A model generated the notes under the pieces. It was not told the DNA's origin. It searched no databases and saw only the letters and a program-made list of their open reading frames with translations. DNA of 64,000 nucleotides from assembly GCF_023638055.1 (NCBI RefSeq), contig NZ_JAKRVY010000003.1:124001-188000 (forward strand), in the 5' to 3' direction. Positions 17,858-27,167 of the stretch are shown here, in pieces. Source of the stretch: Natranaeroarchaeum aerophilus. GTDB lineage: Archaea; Halobacteriota; Halobacteria; Halobacteriales; Natronoarchaeaceae. Both the position numbers and the translations under genes were made by a program. The number at the start of each line of letters is the position of its first letter. Position 1 is the stretch's first letter.

Positions 17858-19483
17858 CTACTTGTCCGTCTTGATTTTCCGCAGGATGCTCCCGTAGGCC
17901 GGGCGGGTGATGAACACCCCGATCAGCACGCCGATGATCGTGATGATCGCGAAGCCACGCAGGTCCCCGAGCGAGAGGAACGCGAGCGGGCTCATCGCGA
18001 TGATCGTCGTCGCGGCGGCCGCGCCGATGATCCAGAACGCCTTGCGGAACCGACTGTCGAAGACCCGTTGTGAGGAGACGTCGCCCTCGGCCATCACCTC
18101 GTCGGCGATGATGATCAGGTCGTCTACACCGGTCCCGACGACGGCGATGAATCCGGCGATGTGTGAGAGATCCAGCGGTAACTTGATCGCGGCCGCAAAG
18201 CCAAGCAGGAGGAACACCTCCGAGAGGGCGGTCACCGACATCGGCGCGGCGACGCGTGGGTCACCGTACCGGAGGAACACCATCAGTACAACGGTAAGTA
18301 CGGCGAGCACGCCAGCGAGCAGCGAGTAGTTCTTGAAGTCGTCCGCTCGTGACGAGGAGATTGTTTGACTTGTCCCGTCGTCGAGGTTCAGCGTCGTCGG
18401 CAGGCTACCGGCTTCGAGGCTGATACGGATATCCTCTGCACTCTGCTGCTCAGTTGACGTGGCGACGAACGTGGGACGGTTTACCCACGTTCCGTCGTTG
18501 AAATCGTCGGCCAGGCTCTGTTGCATACTCAGCCCGCTGACCGTCTCACCGTCGAGTTGGATCAGTTGACAGTAGCCGTATCCGCCTTCGGGATGCTCAG
18601 CAGGCCAGCTACATTGGTTAACACCATCCGTCGTGATACCGCTGTCGACAAGCGCGTCCGCGTAGTCCGGTGCAGCATCATCACGGATTACCACCGGGAC
18701 CTGCCACCGATCGCCATCGTCACTCCGCTCGACCTGTGAGACAGAGGCGATATCCTCACGGGTGAGGACGACTTCCTCCTCGTAGCCAGCCTCTGTGTCG
18801 GCTGGGTAGTGGAGAACGATCTCGACGAGGTTCTGGTCGCGGATCAGTTCGCGGAGGTCGTCCGCCTCACTGCCGGGCGACTGGACAGTGATGAAGTGTT
18901 GCCCGCCGGAAGATTCTTGACGGACGGTACCACCTTCGAAGCCGGACTCGCCCATTCTGGTATCGAGGATATCGACCATCGACTCGCGGGTCTCTGCAGT
19001 AACACCGCTTCGAACGTCAGTGTCCGAACCAGTATAACCCGCGTTCTCTATGGCAACCTCCAGATCGTCAACAGTGACATCCCGGTGGAACACCTCGACC
19101 GTCCGGTCATTCACGGTTTCGCCACCGACATTAGCTCGAACTTCGTGGTCACGGAGTTCGAGGTCCTCGTCGTTAGCGACCAGCTCCTCGTAGACGGCGG
19201 TCTCGACCTCGCTGTTGACAGTAGTACGATCCTGGCCTTCAAGTTGGACATCAATCCCTTCAGCGGTCGTCCCAACGATCGGTGCGCGGATCCGCGCACC
19301 GCCGGAGAGTTCAACGCCGTACTGGAGGTTCGTCCAGTTGCCTACCGAATCGCCTTCCTCGCGTTCTCCAAGCGTGTCACCGAAACTCGCCCCCGGAACG
19401 AACAGGAAGAAACACGAGAGTGCGATCAGCGCGACGAGTAGGAGGATCCGCCAGTTACTGCGGGCAAACTCGCGCACGTTCAT
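17858..19483 (-). CDS. secD: Protein-export membrane protein SecD
   Basis: A 541-residue SecD, an accessory of the Sec translocon that uses proton or ion flow to help release secreted proteins. An N-terminal membrane helix (about 12-32) is followed by a long acidic extracytoplasmic region (to about 385). Five helices at the C-terminus include the family pattern SHIAGFIAVVGTGVDDLIIIADEV (Asp near 458). It overlaps secF by four bases (ATGA), so translation is coupled. It is the downstream gene of the pair; secF comes first, the arrangement usual in haloarchaea. Confidence 0.96.
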   Translation of the reverse strand: MNVREFARSNWRILLLVALIALSCFFLFVPGASFGDTLGEREEGDSVGNWTNLQYGVELSGGARIRAPIVGTTAEGIDVQLEGQDRTTVNSEVETAVYEELVANDEDLELRDHEVRANVGGETVNDRTVEVFHRDVTVDDLEVAIENAGYTGSDTDVRSGVTAETRESMVDILDTRMGESGFEGGTVRQESSGGQHFITVQSPGSEADDLRELIRDQNLVEIVLHYPADTEAGYEEEVVLTREDIASVSQVERSDDGDRWQVPVVIRDDAAPDYADALVDSGITTDGVNQCSWPAEHPEGGYGYCQLIQLDGETVSGLSMQQSLADDFNDGTWVNRPTFVATSTEQQSAEDIRISLEAGSLPTTLNLDDGTSQTISSSRADDFKNYSLLAGVLAVLTVVLMVFLRYGDPRVAAPMSVTALSEVFLLLGFAAAIKLPLDLSHIAGFIAVVGTGVDDLIIIADEVMAEGDVSSQRVFDSRFRKAFWIIGAAAATTIIAMSPLAFLSLGDLRGFAIITIIGVLIGVFITRPAYGSILRKIKTDK

Positions 19484-20361
19484 CGGTTGATCCCCTCGAA
19501 CTTGTACCAGCGAAGTAGGCTCAGGTTGAGCATGTACGTATTCATGAGGTCAGCCATCAATCCCACCACGAGGACGAAGCCGATCTGCCAGAGGAGACCG
19601 ATTCCGAACAGGTAGGCGACGACGGTAAGGACCGCCATTGCGGTCAATGACGTGACCGTCATCGTAACGCCAGTCTGCATCGCCCGATATGTGCTCTCGT
19701 AGAATTTCCCGCTTCGACGTAAGATGTGATTGTTGAGCAGGATGTCGGAGTCAACGCTATACCCGATCAACATCAGGAGTCCGGCAACGGTTCCCAGCGA
19801 GAGTGGGATACCGACCAGGTTCATTGCCGCCAGCGGGATCATGATATCCGAAAAGGCGGAGACGACGATCGCAATGCTCGGAACAAACGTCCGGAAGAGG
19901 GCGAAGGCGAGGACGGCCATGCCGAGGAACGCAGCGGTCACTCCGTACAGGGCCGTACGTTGGTTATCACTCCCGAAGCTCGCAGAGAACGTGCTCGCTT
20001 CCAGCACGACTCGATCTGTTCCTTCAGCTGGTGTCAGGTTCTCCTCGGCCTGTTGCTCCATCGCTTCTGCGTCGTCCGAGGGGGACTCGATGGACCACTG
20101 GTTATCTTGACCGGTGATCTCATTGATGTTCTCGATTTCTTCATCGAACGCATTTTCTATGGCGTCTCTGTCGTCACTCGTCTCGACGGTCAGTTGGGTA
20201 CCACCTGCGAAGTCTATCCCGAGCGTCGCCGGCGCACCGGTGAAAATAAACCACCCTATGATAACCGCAAGCGCGACCGCCAACACGGCCAGCGGGATAG
20301 CCGCGAGTTGGCGGTTCGTGTACCGGTCGTAATCCGGCTCCGGTACATCGAACTGTCTCAT
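19480..20361 (-). CDS. secF: Protein-export membrane protein SecF
   Basis: A 293-residue SecF, partner of SecD. Helix 1 lies at about 20-42 and is followed by the signature GIDFAGGTQLTVETSDD. A short extracytoplasmic domain and five further helices follow, with GYSVDSDILLNNHILR (about 203) and a C-terminal segment LMADLMNTYMLNLSLLRWY. The start codon lies about 30 bases after a palindromic TATA-like element, consistent with a leaderless transcript for secF-secD. Confidence 0.96.
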   Translation of the reverse strand: MRQFDVPEPDYDRYTNRQLAAIPLAVLAVALAVIIGWFIFTGAPATLGIDFAGGTQLTVETSDDRDAIENAFDEEIENINEITGQDNQWSIESPSDDAEAMEQQAEENLTPAEGTDRVVLEASTFSASFGSDNQRTALYGVTAAFLGMAVLAFALFRTFVPSIAIVVSAFSDIMIPLAAMNLVGIPLSLGTVAGLLMLIGYSVDSDILLNNHILRRSGKFYESTYRAMQTGVTMTVTSLTAMAVLTVVAYLFGIGLLWQIGFVLVVGLMADLMNTYMLNLSLLRWYKFEGINR

Positions 20362-20388
20362 ATATGCCCGTGTCTCTGCGTGGCCGCT

Positions 20389-20405
20389 GGATAAGTTTTC
20401 TTATC
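20389..20405 (-). promoter_or_regulatory. Palindromic promoter element of secFD
   Basis: The sequence GATAAGTTTTCTTATC at 20390-20405 is a perfect inverted repeat (six-base arms, four-base loop). On the minus strand its inner part reads CTTATCC, TATA-like, centred about 30 bases before the secF ATG at 20361. It therefore probably is the promoter; the symmetry may be coincidental or an operator. Confidence 0.45.
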
Positions 20406-20419
20406 TGGAGCCACCGCGC

Positions 20420-21835
20420 TCACGCCTGGACGTACACCGCCTCGGTGGTGGGTAGCGAGAGGAGCCACAGCGAAACCATCGTGTAGAGCACCATCACGGC
20501 GATAAAGGGAAACTGGCTCCGGATCGCCTGGAGCCGTCCGGGAAACAGCTCGAAGGAGGTCGCGTGGGCCACCCAGATTGCGAGGATGTGGCCGACGAGG
20601 ACGCACCCGACTTCGAGTAAGTCGGCCCAGGCCGGGAGAACGACCTGCGTGAACGCCGCGGGCGGCGGCGGCGACAGTGGACTCGCGACGGCGGTCCACA
20701 GCGATGGGCTGAGCGCGACAAAGAAGTTGAAGTAGTGCGCGAGATGGTAGCCCGCCGCGATGCCGAGCAGCGGTGGGGCAAACCGGAGTGCGAGATATCT
20801 GTCCGATAGATACGTCTCCGCGCGTTGACGTGCACGGCGGGAGGCGATCGAGTAGGCCGCCAGAAAGAGGGCGTAGCCCCCGACGAGCAAGAGCAGGTAG
20901 GAAACGACCGGTGGCACCCCAGCACCGACGAGCGTTTCGACCGTCGTGACCCCGGGGGCAGTGACGATAAATCCGCTGTAGGTGAGCTCCCAGACGAGCA
21001 GGATGACGAAGGCGACACCGGAGAGATCGGTAACGAGATCAGTCTCGCCGAGTCGCGCGCCGGGCGAGCGAAGTTCCCAGCCCGCGTCGCCACGCTGGAA
21101 CGGCCCGACTGCACCGTAAAACCGGAACCACAGCGAGATCGGATCGGCCTGCCGAAACCAGTCCTCGGGCGAAAAGAGGATCGCGCCGGTGAGGGTGTAG
21201 ATCGTATAGCCGACGACACCCCAGGCAAGCACCGCGGGCGCTTCCGTCACTGGGGCGACGATCTCGATCCAGATCAGCGCAAGGAGGGCGACGACTGCGG
21301 GCCATCGCCCCACACCGGGATACTCGGCGAAGCCGTTTGGCACCAGCTCGGCGACGCGCCGCCACGGGTTGATCGCGGGCCACGGGTTGCCAAAGAGATA
21401 CGCGACCATCGTCAGCCCCGAGCGGATGCCGACGAACACGAAGAGGACAGCGAAGCTCGCACTCCCGAGCTGGGGGCCGGTAAAACCGGTGTAGACGACG
21501 AGCACGAGCGCGAGTCCAGAGAGGAGCGCGCCCACTGTGCCGACGACGGCGAGCAGCGTGTCGCCACGAGGGATCGACGGGCGTCTCGACCAGTCGTGGT
21601 AGGCCCGGATGAACTTCCGATCGGTCATCAACATCGACAGCATCGCTGAAGCGGCGATTACCGCCCCGCCAGTTATCAGGAACAACCACGTCGGTACTGC
21701 GACCTCGCCGCGCTCGCCCTCTAGCCCGGCGACAACGTTCGAGGCCGCGACGACGTCACTCAGTGCCAGCAGACCAACGACTACCACGAGCGCGCTCAGA
21801 CGGCGACTGGAACCAATGAACGATCGACCGGCCAT
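20420..21835 (-). CDS. Polytopic membrane protein, unknown function
   Basis: A 471-residue integral membrane protein with about eleven hydrophobic segments spread over the whole length. Conserved-looking inter-helix motifs are FGNPWPAINPWR, SPEDWFRQADPISLWFRFYGAVGPF and a His-containing GYHLAHYFNFF. These resemble a haloarchaeal family of uncharacterised multi-pass proteins; no enzyme motif is recognisable. Start 21835 (MAGRSFIGSS) is preferred over 21862 because the TATA-like AATATT lies just upstream at about 21861-21870. It lies 58 bases beyond secF on the same strand but probably has its own promoter. Confidence 0.8.
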   Translation of the reverse strand: MAGRSFIGSSRRLSALVVVVGLLALSDVVAASNVVAGLEGERGEVAVPTWLFLITGGAVIAASAMLSMLMTDRKFIRAYHDWSRRPSIPRGDTLLAVVGTVGALLSGLALVLVVYTGFTGPQLGSASFAVLFVFVGIRSGLTMVAYLFGNPWPAINPWRRVAELVPNGFAEYPGVGRWPAVVALLALIWIEIVAPVTEAPAVLAWGVVGYTIYTLTGAILFSPEDWFRQADPISLWFRFYGAVGPFQRGDAGWELRSPGARLGETDLVTDLSGVAFVILLVWELTYSGFIVTAPGVTTVETLVGAGVPPVVSYLLLLVGGYALFLAAYSIASRRARQRAETYLSDRYLALRFAPPLLGIAAGYHLAHYFNFFVALSPSLWTAVASPLSPPPPAAFTQVVLPAWADLLEVGCVLVGHILAIWVAHATSFELFPGRLQAIRSQFPFIAVMVLYTMVSLWLLSLPTTEAVYVQA

Positions 21836-21940
21836 GTCATCGAAACAGTTCCAGTCGAGCAATATTTAGCTGTCGTCTTTGGGGGAGAGCTGGTGAACTG
21901 ATCACAAGGTTTTTTCGATAAATACACATTGAATAAATAG

Positions 21941-22465
21941 ATGATCAGCAGGCGTCACCTGCTCGGAGTGCTGCCAGCAAGTGTAGCGATAAGTGGCTGT
22001 ACATCCGGACAGGATTCGTTCGAGTCAGAACGCTGTCCGCAGCTTCCCGAGACAACCGAGCAGTATTGTACTACCGGGGAGGATATACCAGTAGAGCTTA
22101 CAGTTGAGCCAGAGACAGTAAGTCGAAATGAAAAAGTAGCGATCACAGTATCCGTCTCCGATGGATCTGTGGGGATCAATCCTGGGACATACGGCTACTA
22201 CCAGTGGGAAAATGGCTCTTGGAGGGCACGCGTACTTGAAGAATCAAACCATTGGATGGAACTCCATTCAGAGGACGAATTTACGTGGGAGTTGTTATTT
22301 GACAAACATACAACGACGAGCCACGAGAACCCGAAACGAATGCGGATCCCATTGGCACCGATGACAGTATCAGCAGAGAACGCGTTCAGTATTCTCACAC
22401 GGACCGAAGAACGATTGCTCTCATTGGGCGCAAGAATTCGGGAGGAAAGGCCGGGAGATGATTAG
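21941..22465 (+). CDS. Tat-exported putative lipoprotein
   Basis: A 174-residue protein with a twin-arginine signal (SRRHLLG) and lipobox (ISGC, Cys20). The mature part is a short beta-rich domain with a WENGSW segment, reminiscent of an Ig-like fold; no family is recognised. Base composition is noticeably more AT-rich than the neighbours, with codons such as AGA, GTA and TTA that they avoid, which suggests recent acquisition. The promoter is AT-rich (21905-21940). It overlaps pdaD tail to tail by four bases. Confidence 0.75.
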   Translation: MISRRHLLGVLPASVAISGCTSGQDSFESERCPQLPETTEQYCTTGEDIPVELTVEPETVSRNEKVAITVSVSDGSVGINPGTYGYYQWENGSWRARVLEESNHWMELHSEDEFTWELLFDKHTTTSHENPKRMRIPLAPMTVSAENAFSILTRTEERLLSLGARIREERPGDD

Positions 22466-22947
22466 TGTGCCTGAAACATCGACTCGCTGTGCCCATACGT
22501 CGCCAACACCAGCACCGTCGTGTACTCGTCACGCGCTGCCTCGGCCTCGACGATCCGGGTCTCGGGCTCGCCGAACGTCCAGTCTCGCAGTTGCTGTCCG
22601 GCTTCGAGCCCATCGAGGACGCGCTGACTCGTCGTCTCCGATGGAACCCGGCCCGCTGCCTCGTAGAACAGTCCGGGACCCGCTTCGCTTCGAACCCAGC
22701 CGAGTCCGGCGCTGATCGACGCTCCATCGGTCGCGGATGCCCGCCCCTGGACCACTGTTAGCTGGTTGCCGGCCGGCCCAAGATCAGGAGCCGTACCGGC
22801 GACCTCGATCTTGGCGTCGGCCGGGATCATCGAGGAGACGGTGACGAGATTATAATTGTGAACGCCAGCGTCGGCCAGCGCGGCGTCGTACGACGCCATC
22901 TCGGTGGGGCCGTCACCGACGCCCCAGACGATCCGAATCGTGTTCAT
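22462..22947 (-). CDS. pdaD: Pyruvoyl-dependent arginine decarboxylase
   Basis: A 161-residue proenzyme of the PvlArgDC family that converts arginine to agmatine, the first step of archaeal polyamine and agmatine (tRNA-Ile agmatidine) synthesis. The self-cleavage site is VTVSSMIPADA (about 39-49): cleavage between the two serines turns the second into the pyruvoyl cofactor. The conserved GPGLFYEAAG near 105 contains the catalytic Glu. Start 22947 (MNTIRIVWG) matches the family N-terminus. It is followed by no related gene. Confidence 0.95.
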   Translation of the reverse strand: MNTIRIVWGVGDGPTEMASYDAALADAGVHNYNLVTVSSMIPADAKIEVAGTAPDLGPAGNQLTVVQGRASATDGASISAGLGWVRSEAGPGLFYEAAGRVPSETTSQRVLDGLEAGQQLRDWTFGEPETRIVEAEAARDEYTTVLVLATYGHSESMFQAH

Positions 22948-22978
22948 ACCGGACGAAGGTGGTCGGACCGATAAGGCG

Positions 22979-23983
22979 TTACGATCCTGACTCACCGGTT
23001 CCCGACTCGTCCTCGTACTCGCCGTCTTCGTCCACGTCACCCTCAGTCGCGCTGTCCTCGGCGACGCCGACCGCGCGCGTGCCGTGTTTGCCGTCTTCGG
23101 TCACCGAGACCGACGTGGGGGCAGTCTCCTCGAACTCGACCCGCAGGACGTACGTGTCGACCGACTCGTCTGCCGTGCACTCGTACTCACCATCGAGGTC
23201 GACCTCGACATCGGCGACGGTCACGTCGAGCTCGTCCGCCTCTGCGTCGAATTCCAGTTCGGTTACTTCGGTCGTTTTGCAGCTACTGGAGCCAACGACG
23301 AGGCTGCCCTCGATCGTCACGTCGTATTCGCGGATGTCCACCGTCGGCGGCTCCTCCGCCTCCTCGAAGGTGCCACGGTCGAGGTCGAGCGTCACGTCGG
23401 CAATTCCCTCGGGCAACGGATCGATTCCGTGGTCCGCATCATCGGTCTCGTCGGAGGTTCGGTTCATAACACCGTCCCGGTCGAACGTCGCTTCGCGGCG
23501 CTCCTCGAGCGCGTCCTCGACGGCTCGAACCGTCTCGGGAATCCCATCGTCGAAGTCGGCGGTCAGTTCGTAGGCCGTGCTGGCGATATCGTCCGTACAG
23601 ATCCGTGGTTCGTCGTCGGGCGAGTCGTCTTCCGTCTCCACGTCCTCGCAGACGACATCGAGGCGTGCTGCATCCGCGTCGTATTCGACTGTGGTCGCCT
23701 CGACGGTCTTGCACGAACTGGAGCCGTACGTGATCCGTCCGGTGACCGAAACGGTGTCCTGGTCGAACGAGACCTGTGGTGACTCGTCGATATCCCCGGC
23801 GTCATCGTCGAGAGAGAGGCTCCAGTCGACAAGTTCGTTAGCGACCGGGGCGTCGCCAGCGTCAAAGCCGTTCCCCTCCCTGTTTCCACCAGTACCGCCA
23901 CTACCGGGATCCGGGTCTTCGACACATCCGGCCGTAATCGCGAGGCCACCAGCGACCCCAGCAAGGAGCGTTCGCCTGTTCAT
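22979..23983 (-). CDS. Tat lipoprotein with internal duplication
   Basis: A 334-residue exported lipoprotein (NRRTLLAG, lipobox TAGC with Cys20). The mature part consists of two homologous blocks, about 66-157 and 214-303. Each contains VTxxGxxxxGSSSCKT followed by a beta strand, FDAEADELDVTVADVE or its equivalent, and a Cys-containing segment before TAYEL/DTYVL. The paired cysteines in each block may form disulfides. A Glu/Asp-rich tail ends the protein. The function is unknown. Its start is likely at 23983, right at the Tat motif. Confidence 0.82.
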   Translation of the reverse strand: MNRRTLLAGVAGGLAITAGCVEDPDPGSGGTGGNREGNGFDAGDAPVANELVDWSLSLDDDAGDIDESPQVSFDQDTVSVTGRITYGSSSCKTVEATTVEYDADAARLDVVCEDVETEDDSPDDEPRICTDDIASTAYELTADFDDGIPETVRAVEDALEERREATFDRDGVMNRTSDETDDADHGIDPLPEGIADVTLDLDRGTFEEAEEPPTVDIREYDVTIEGSLVVGSSSCKTTEVTELEFDAEADELDVTVADVEVDLDGEYECTADESVDTYVLRVEFEETAPTSVSVTEDGKHGTRAVGVAEDSATEGDVDEDGEYEDESGTGESGS

Positions 23984-24047
23984 ACAGCAGGAAAGATCGT
24001 ATAGCCGTGTAAAACCGCGGTTGACTCAAACAGTCGTTTGAGCTATC

Positions 24048-24659
24048 TCACGGTGGGGGCGGACGCCGGATTAACCTCCGACGAGTGCCCGGCCCGTATT
24101 CGATCCGATCACATTCCTGACAGACACCGATACCCTGCACGTTGGTCAACAATTCGTCACACGCACAACATCGGTCCGGCAGCTGTCTCGGTGCCGTCGG
24201 TTCCAGTGAGAACATCTGCATGCTGTCGGTTCTCAGAGCCGCTATCGCGTCGGTAACGCTGTAGCGCTCCCCGCTACGGGAGTGTGGAAAGACGTTGGAC
24301 AGTTGCCCCCCGGCGTATACCGTGAGACAGATGACCGGCGTCCGAAGAATCGTTCGCCGTTCCCCGGTGAACGACGACGTCGTGGTACGTACGTCGAAGG
24401 GGGGTTGGATACTCACGTCGTGGTCGTCAGCCCACGCCTCCATCTCCCGAAAGGCATCGATGACTCCAGTGTACGGCGTCCGCTCGGAGAGCACGATTTT
24501 GTCGGGCCATGCGTGGACGGAGGCGCTTTCGATCGTTCCCTCGGATTCGAGCTGACGAACGGTTTCGATCTTCGAGTCGATCGGCTCGACTAGCTGTGCC
24601 GGTCGGACGTAGACCGAGATATCGAGTGGTTCTGATCGGGTGGACATTCGGTGTGACAT
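24048..24659 (-). CDS. Haloarchaeal conserved protein with C-terminal zinc ribbon
   Basis: A 203-residue protein. The N-terminal two-thirds form an alpha/beta domain (YVRPAQLVEPIDSKIETVRQLE, RTPYTGVIDAFREMEAWADD) with no catalytic motif I recognise. The C-terminus has CCACDELLTNVQ...CQEC, a C-x2-C/C-x2-C zinc ribbon near 165-182, followed by an Arg/Pro tail that could contact nucleic acid. I recall similar haloarchaeal proteins annotated only as HTH or hypothetical. In-frame starts at 24659 and 24647 are both possible. Confidence 0.72.
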   Translation of the reverse strand: MSHRMSTRSEPLDISVYVRPAQLVEPIDSKIETVRQLESEGTIESASVHAWPDKIVLSERTPYTGVIDAFREMEAWADDHDVSIQPPFDVRTTTSSFTGERRTILRTPVICLTVYAGGQLSNVFPHSRSGERYSVTDAIAALRTDSMQMFSLEPTAPRQLPDRCCACDELLTNVQGIGVCQECDRIEYGPGTRRRLIRRPPPP

Positions 24660-24787
24660 ACTCGCCCACAGTACCCTATAACCGTAGTTGTACGATAGTC
24701 ACGTTCGATTCACCCAGAAGAGGTATGGAGGAGACGTAGTGGCCAGATCCGTCCGAAACCGCTGTGATTGTTGGCGAGGACACCAGG

Positions 24788-26023
24788 TCAGTACGCGTAG
24801 TCGACGTAGCCCGGCGACGTGATCGGATCGCCTGCGCTGTCCTCTTCTAGCTTCTCGATTGCCGCCTCGAAGTCGCTCATCCGGACGTCCGTACGATCCT
24901 CACGGATCGCGAACATCCCCGCTTCGGTCGCAATGCTGGCCATCTCCGCGCCGCTGTGTCCTTCGGTCTCGCCCGCGAGTTCGGTGAAGTCGACGTCGTC
25001 GGCGAGGTTCATCCCGCGTGTGTGGATCCGGAGGATCTGTTCGCGACCGTCGAAGTCGGGCTCGGGAACCTCGATAAGTCGGTCGAACCGACCCGGGCGC
25101 AAGATTGCGCGGTCGAGCATATCAAAGCGGTTCGTCGCCGCGATGATCCGGACCTCGCCGCGGGCCTCGAAGCCGTCCATCTCCGAGAGGAGCTGCATCA
25201 TCGTGCGCTGAACTTCCGCGTCGCCCGACGTTTTCGACTCGGTCCGTTTGGCCGCGATCGCGTCGATCTCGTCGATAAAGATGATGGCTGGTTCGCGCTC
25301 GGTTGCCAGCTCGAAGAGATCCCTGACCAGCCGAGAGCCCTCGCCGATGAACTTCCGGACGAGCTCGGAGCCGGCCATCTTGATGAAGGTGGCATCGGTC
25401 TCGTTTGCGACGGCCTTGGCGAGCATCGTTTTGCCGGTCCCCGGTGGGCCGTACAGCAGGACGCCACTCGGCGGCTCGATGCCTGCTTCACGGAACTTCT
25501 CCGGATTGATCAGCGGCTCCTCGACTGCCTCCCGAACCTCCCGGATCTGCTCGTCGATGCCACCGATATCGCCGTAGGTGACATCTGGCGACTCGTCGAC
25601 CTCCATCGCCTGTGCGCGGGCGTCCGTCTCGCCGTCGAGGATCGTCTGAATCCCAAAGGAGTCGTTGACCGCGACGCGGTCACCCGCAGTGAGGTCTTCT
25701 TCCATACTCGGTGGAAGCTCCGTCAGGACCTCCTGATTGTTGCCGTGCTGTTTGACGATCGCTTCACCATCGGAAAGCTCTTCGACCGTCGCGATATACA
25801 GCGACGACGTTTTGAGCGCCTCGTTCTCGCGTTCGAGGCGGTCGGCTTCGGTCCGGAGCTCGTCGCGACGGCTACCGGCCGAGTCGAGCTGTTCGGTTAG
25901 CTCGTCGTGTACCTGCAGTATTTCAGCGAAATGCTCCCGCAACGCCTCGAGGCGCTCGGTATCGGACATATCGGGGTCTAGGTCGAGCCGGGGGCGATCC
26001 GGAAGAGAGGGACTGTGCGCCAT
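24788..26023 (-). CDS. pan: Proteasome-activating nucleotidase (PAN)
   Basis: A 411-residue AAA+ ATPase of the archaeal proteasome. It unfolds substrates and feeds them to the 20S core. An N-terminal coiled coil (about 20-75) precedes an OB domain and the AAA module: Walker A GPPGTGKT near 196, Walker B IIFIDEIDAI near 250, and the second region of homology ATNRFDMLDRAILRPGRFDR. The C-terminus reads VDYAY; the usual HbYX ending (penultimate Tyr) that docks into the 20S ring is not exactly matched. Haloarchaea often have two PANs, so whether this is PanA or PanB is not decided. Confidence 0.96.
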   Translation of the reverse strand: MAHSPSLPDRPRLDLDPDMSDTERLEALREHFAEILQVHDELTEQLDSAGSRRDELRTEADRLERENEALKTSSLYIATVEELSDGEAIVKQHGNNQEVLTELPPSMEEDLTAGDRVAVNDSFGIQTILDGETDARAQAMEVDESPDVTYGDIGGIDEQIREVREAVEEPLINPEKFREAGIEPPSGVLLYGPPGTGKTMLAKAVANETDATFIKMAGSELVRKFIGEGSRLVRDLFELATEREPAIIFIDEIDAIAAKRTESKTSGDAEVQRTMMQLLSEMDGFEARGEVRIIAATNRFDMLDRAILRPGRFDRLIEVPEPDFDGREQILRIHTRGMNLADDVDFTELAGETEGHSGAEMASIATEAGMFAIREDRTDVRMSDFEAAIEKLEEDSAGDPITSPGYVDYAY

Positions 26024-26141
26024 TAGTATGGACCTTTGTTGCCCACGTTAAAAGTGCCTTTTGGGTCCGGTAGCACTGTCCAGAACCGACAGTCGGGAAC
26101 GGCTTGCAAAACGGAACCGGATGGATGGACCGAGAACGGGG

Positions 26142-27167
26142 TTATCCTTCCATACCGCCGAAGGACAGCCCGCTTTCGACGTACCGCTGGCTGAAGAAGT
26201 AGATCAGCGCCACCGGTAACGCATAGACCAGTGCGTACGCCGAGAACTGCCCCCACGGCGTACTGAACTCGTCGATCAGCCGGTAGAGTCCCACCGAGAG
26301 CGGATGTTTGTCCGCGCTCAGTAGAACCTGTGCCAGGATGAACTCGTTCCAGCCCGCGAGGAAGACGAAGATCAGCACGACGGCGAGGCCTGGCTTCGAG
26401 AGCGGGAGGATGATCTCCCACATTACGCGCCATCGCGACGCGCCGTCCATGATCGCCGCTTCCTCGTAGGACTCGGGGATGTTGTCCATGAACGTCTTCA
26501 GCAGCCACGTGTTGAACGGGATCGCACCCGCTGCGTACAGGACCGCGACTGCGAGGAAGCTGTTCAGGATCCCAAGCTGGTTGAAGACCACGTAGATCGC
26601 GATCAGCGCCGCGATCGAGATCCCACCACCGACCTGCGTCAGCAGGACGTAGCCATACAGCGTTGGCTTACGGCCGTAGAACTCACGCCGTGAGAAGGCA
26701 TACGCGGCCGGAACGATCAGCACGAAGGCGAATACGACCGTCGGGATGACCAGTTGCAGGCTGTTCGCCAGGAACGACCCGGTGAACGCCTCCCACATCC
26801 CCACGGTCGGGGCCTCCTGATAGTTGGGCCGGAAGAAAAAGCCCGAGTCGTACCAGAGCCACTCGAACGCACCGAGGTTGTACTCCGACGGCGAGGCGAA
26901 AAAGCCCTCCTGATACAGGCTTGCCGCACCCGTCCCCGCTGCCAGGGCCACGTTGATCATGTAGTACAGTGGGAACAGGATGACCAGCAGGATCGCGATC
27001 GCACCGAGCGTTGCGCCGGCTGTCAGTCCCACATCTCGGTAGGACGCGCGGCCATCGCGGAGCGCTCTGACCGTTCCGACTACCTCACGACCCGCGCGGA
27101 TCGGTGCCTTTGCGCCGTGAACGACGTCATCCTTGATATCACCAAGGATGCTTTTGCTCATACTCAT
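26142..27167 (-). CDS. Maltodextrin-type ABC transporter permease (MalG-like)
   Basis: A 341-residue permease of the carbohydrate uptake transporter-1 class. It has six predicted helices preceded by a 45-residue cytoplasmic extension. The cytoplasmic EAA loop, SYEEAAIMDGASRWRVMWEIILPLSKPGL (about 225-253), contacts the ATPase. It ends with SGLSFGGMEG, resembling MalG. It overlaps the upstream permease gene by four bases, so the two are cotranslated. Together with the binding protein and ATPase it forms an importer for oligosaccharides; maltodextrin is inferred from the adjacent glucosidase and amylase. Confidence 0.93.
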   Translation of the reverse strand: MSMSKSILGDIKDDVVHGAKAPIRAGREVVGTVRALRDGRASYRDVGLTAGATLGAIAILLVILFPLYYMINVALAAGTGAASLYQEGFFASPSEYNLGAFEWLWYDSGFFFRPNYQEAPTVGMWEAFTGSFLANSLQLVIPTVVFAFVLIVPAAYAFSRREFYGRKPTLYGYVLLTQVGGGISIAALIAIYVVFNQLGILNSFLAVAVLYAAGAIPFNTWLLKTFMDNIPESYEEAAIMDGASRWRVMWEIILPLSKPGLAVVLIFVFLAGWNEFILAQVLLSADKHPLSVGLYRLIDEFSTPWGQFSAYALVYALPVALIYFFSQRYVESGLSFGGMEG

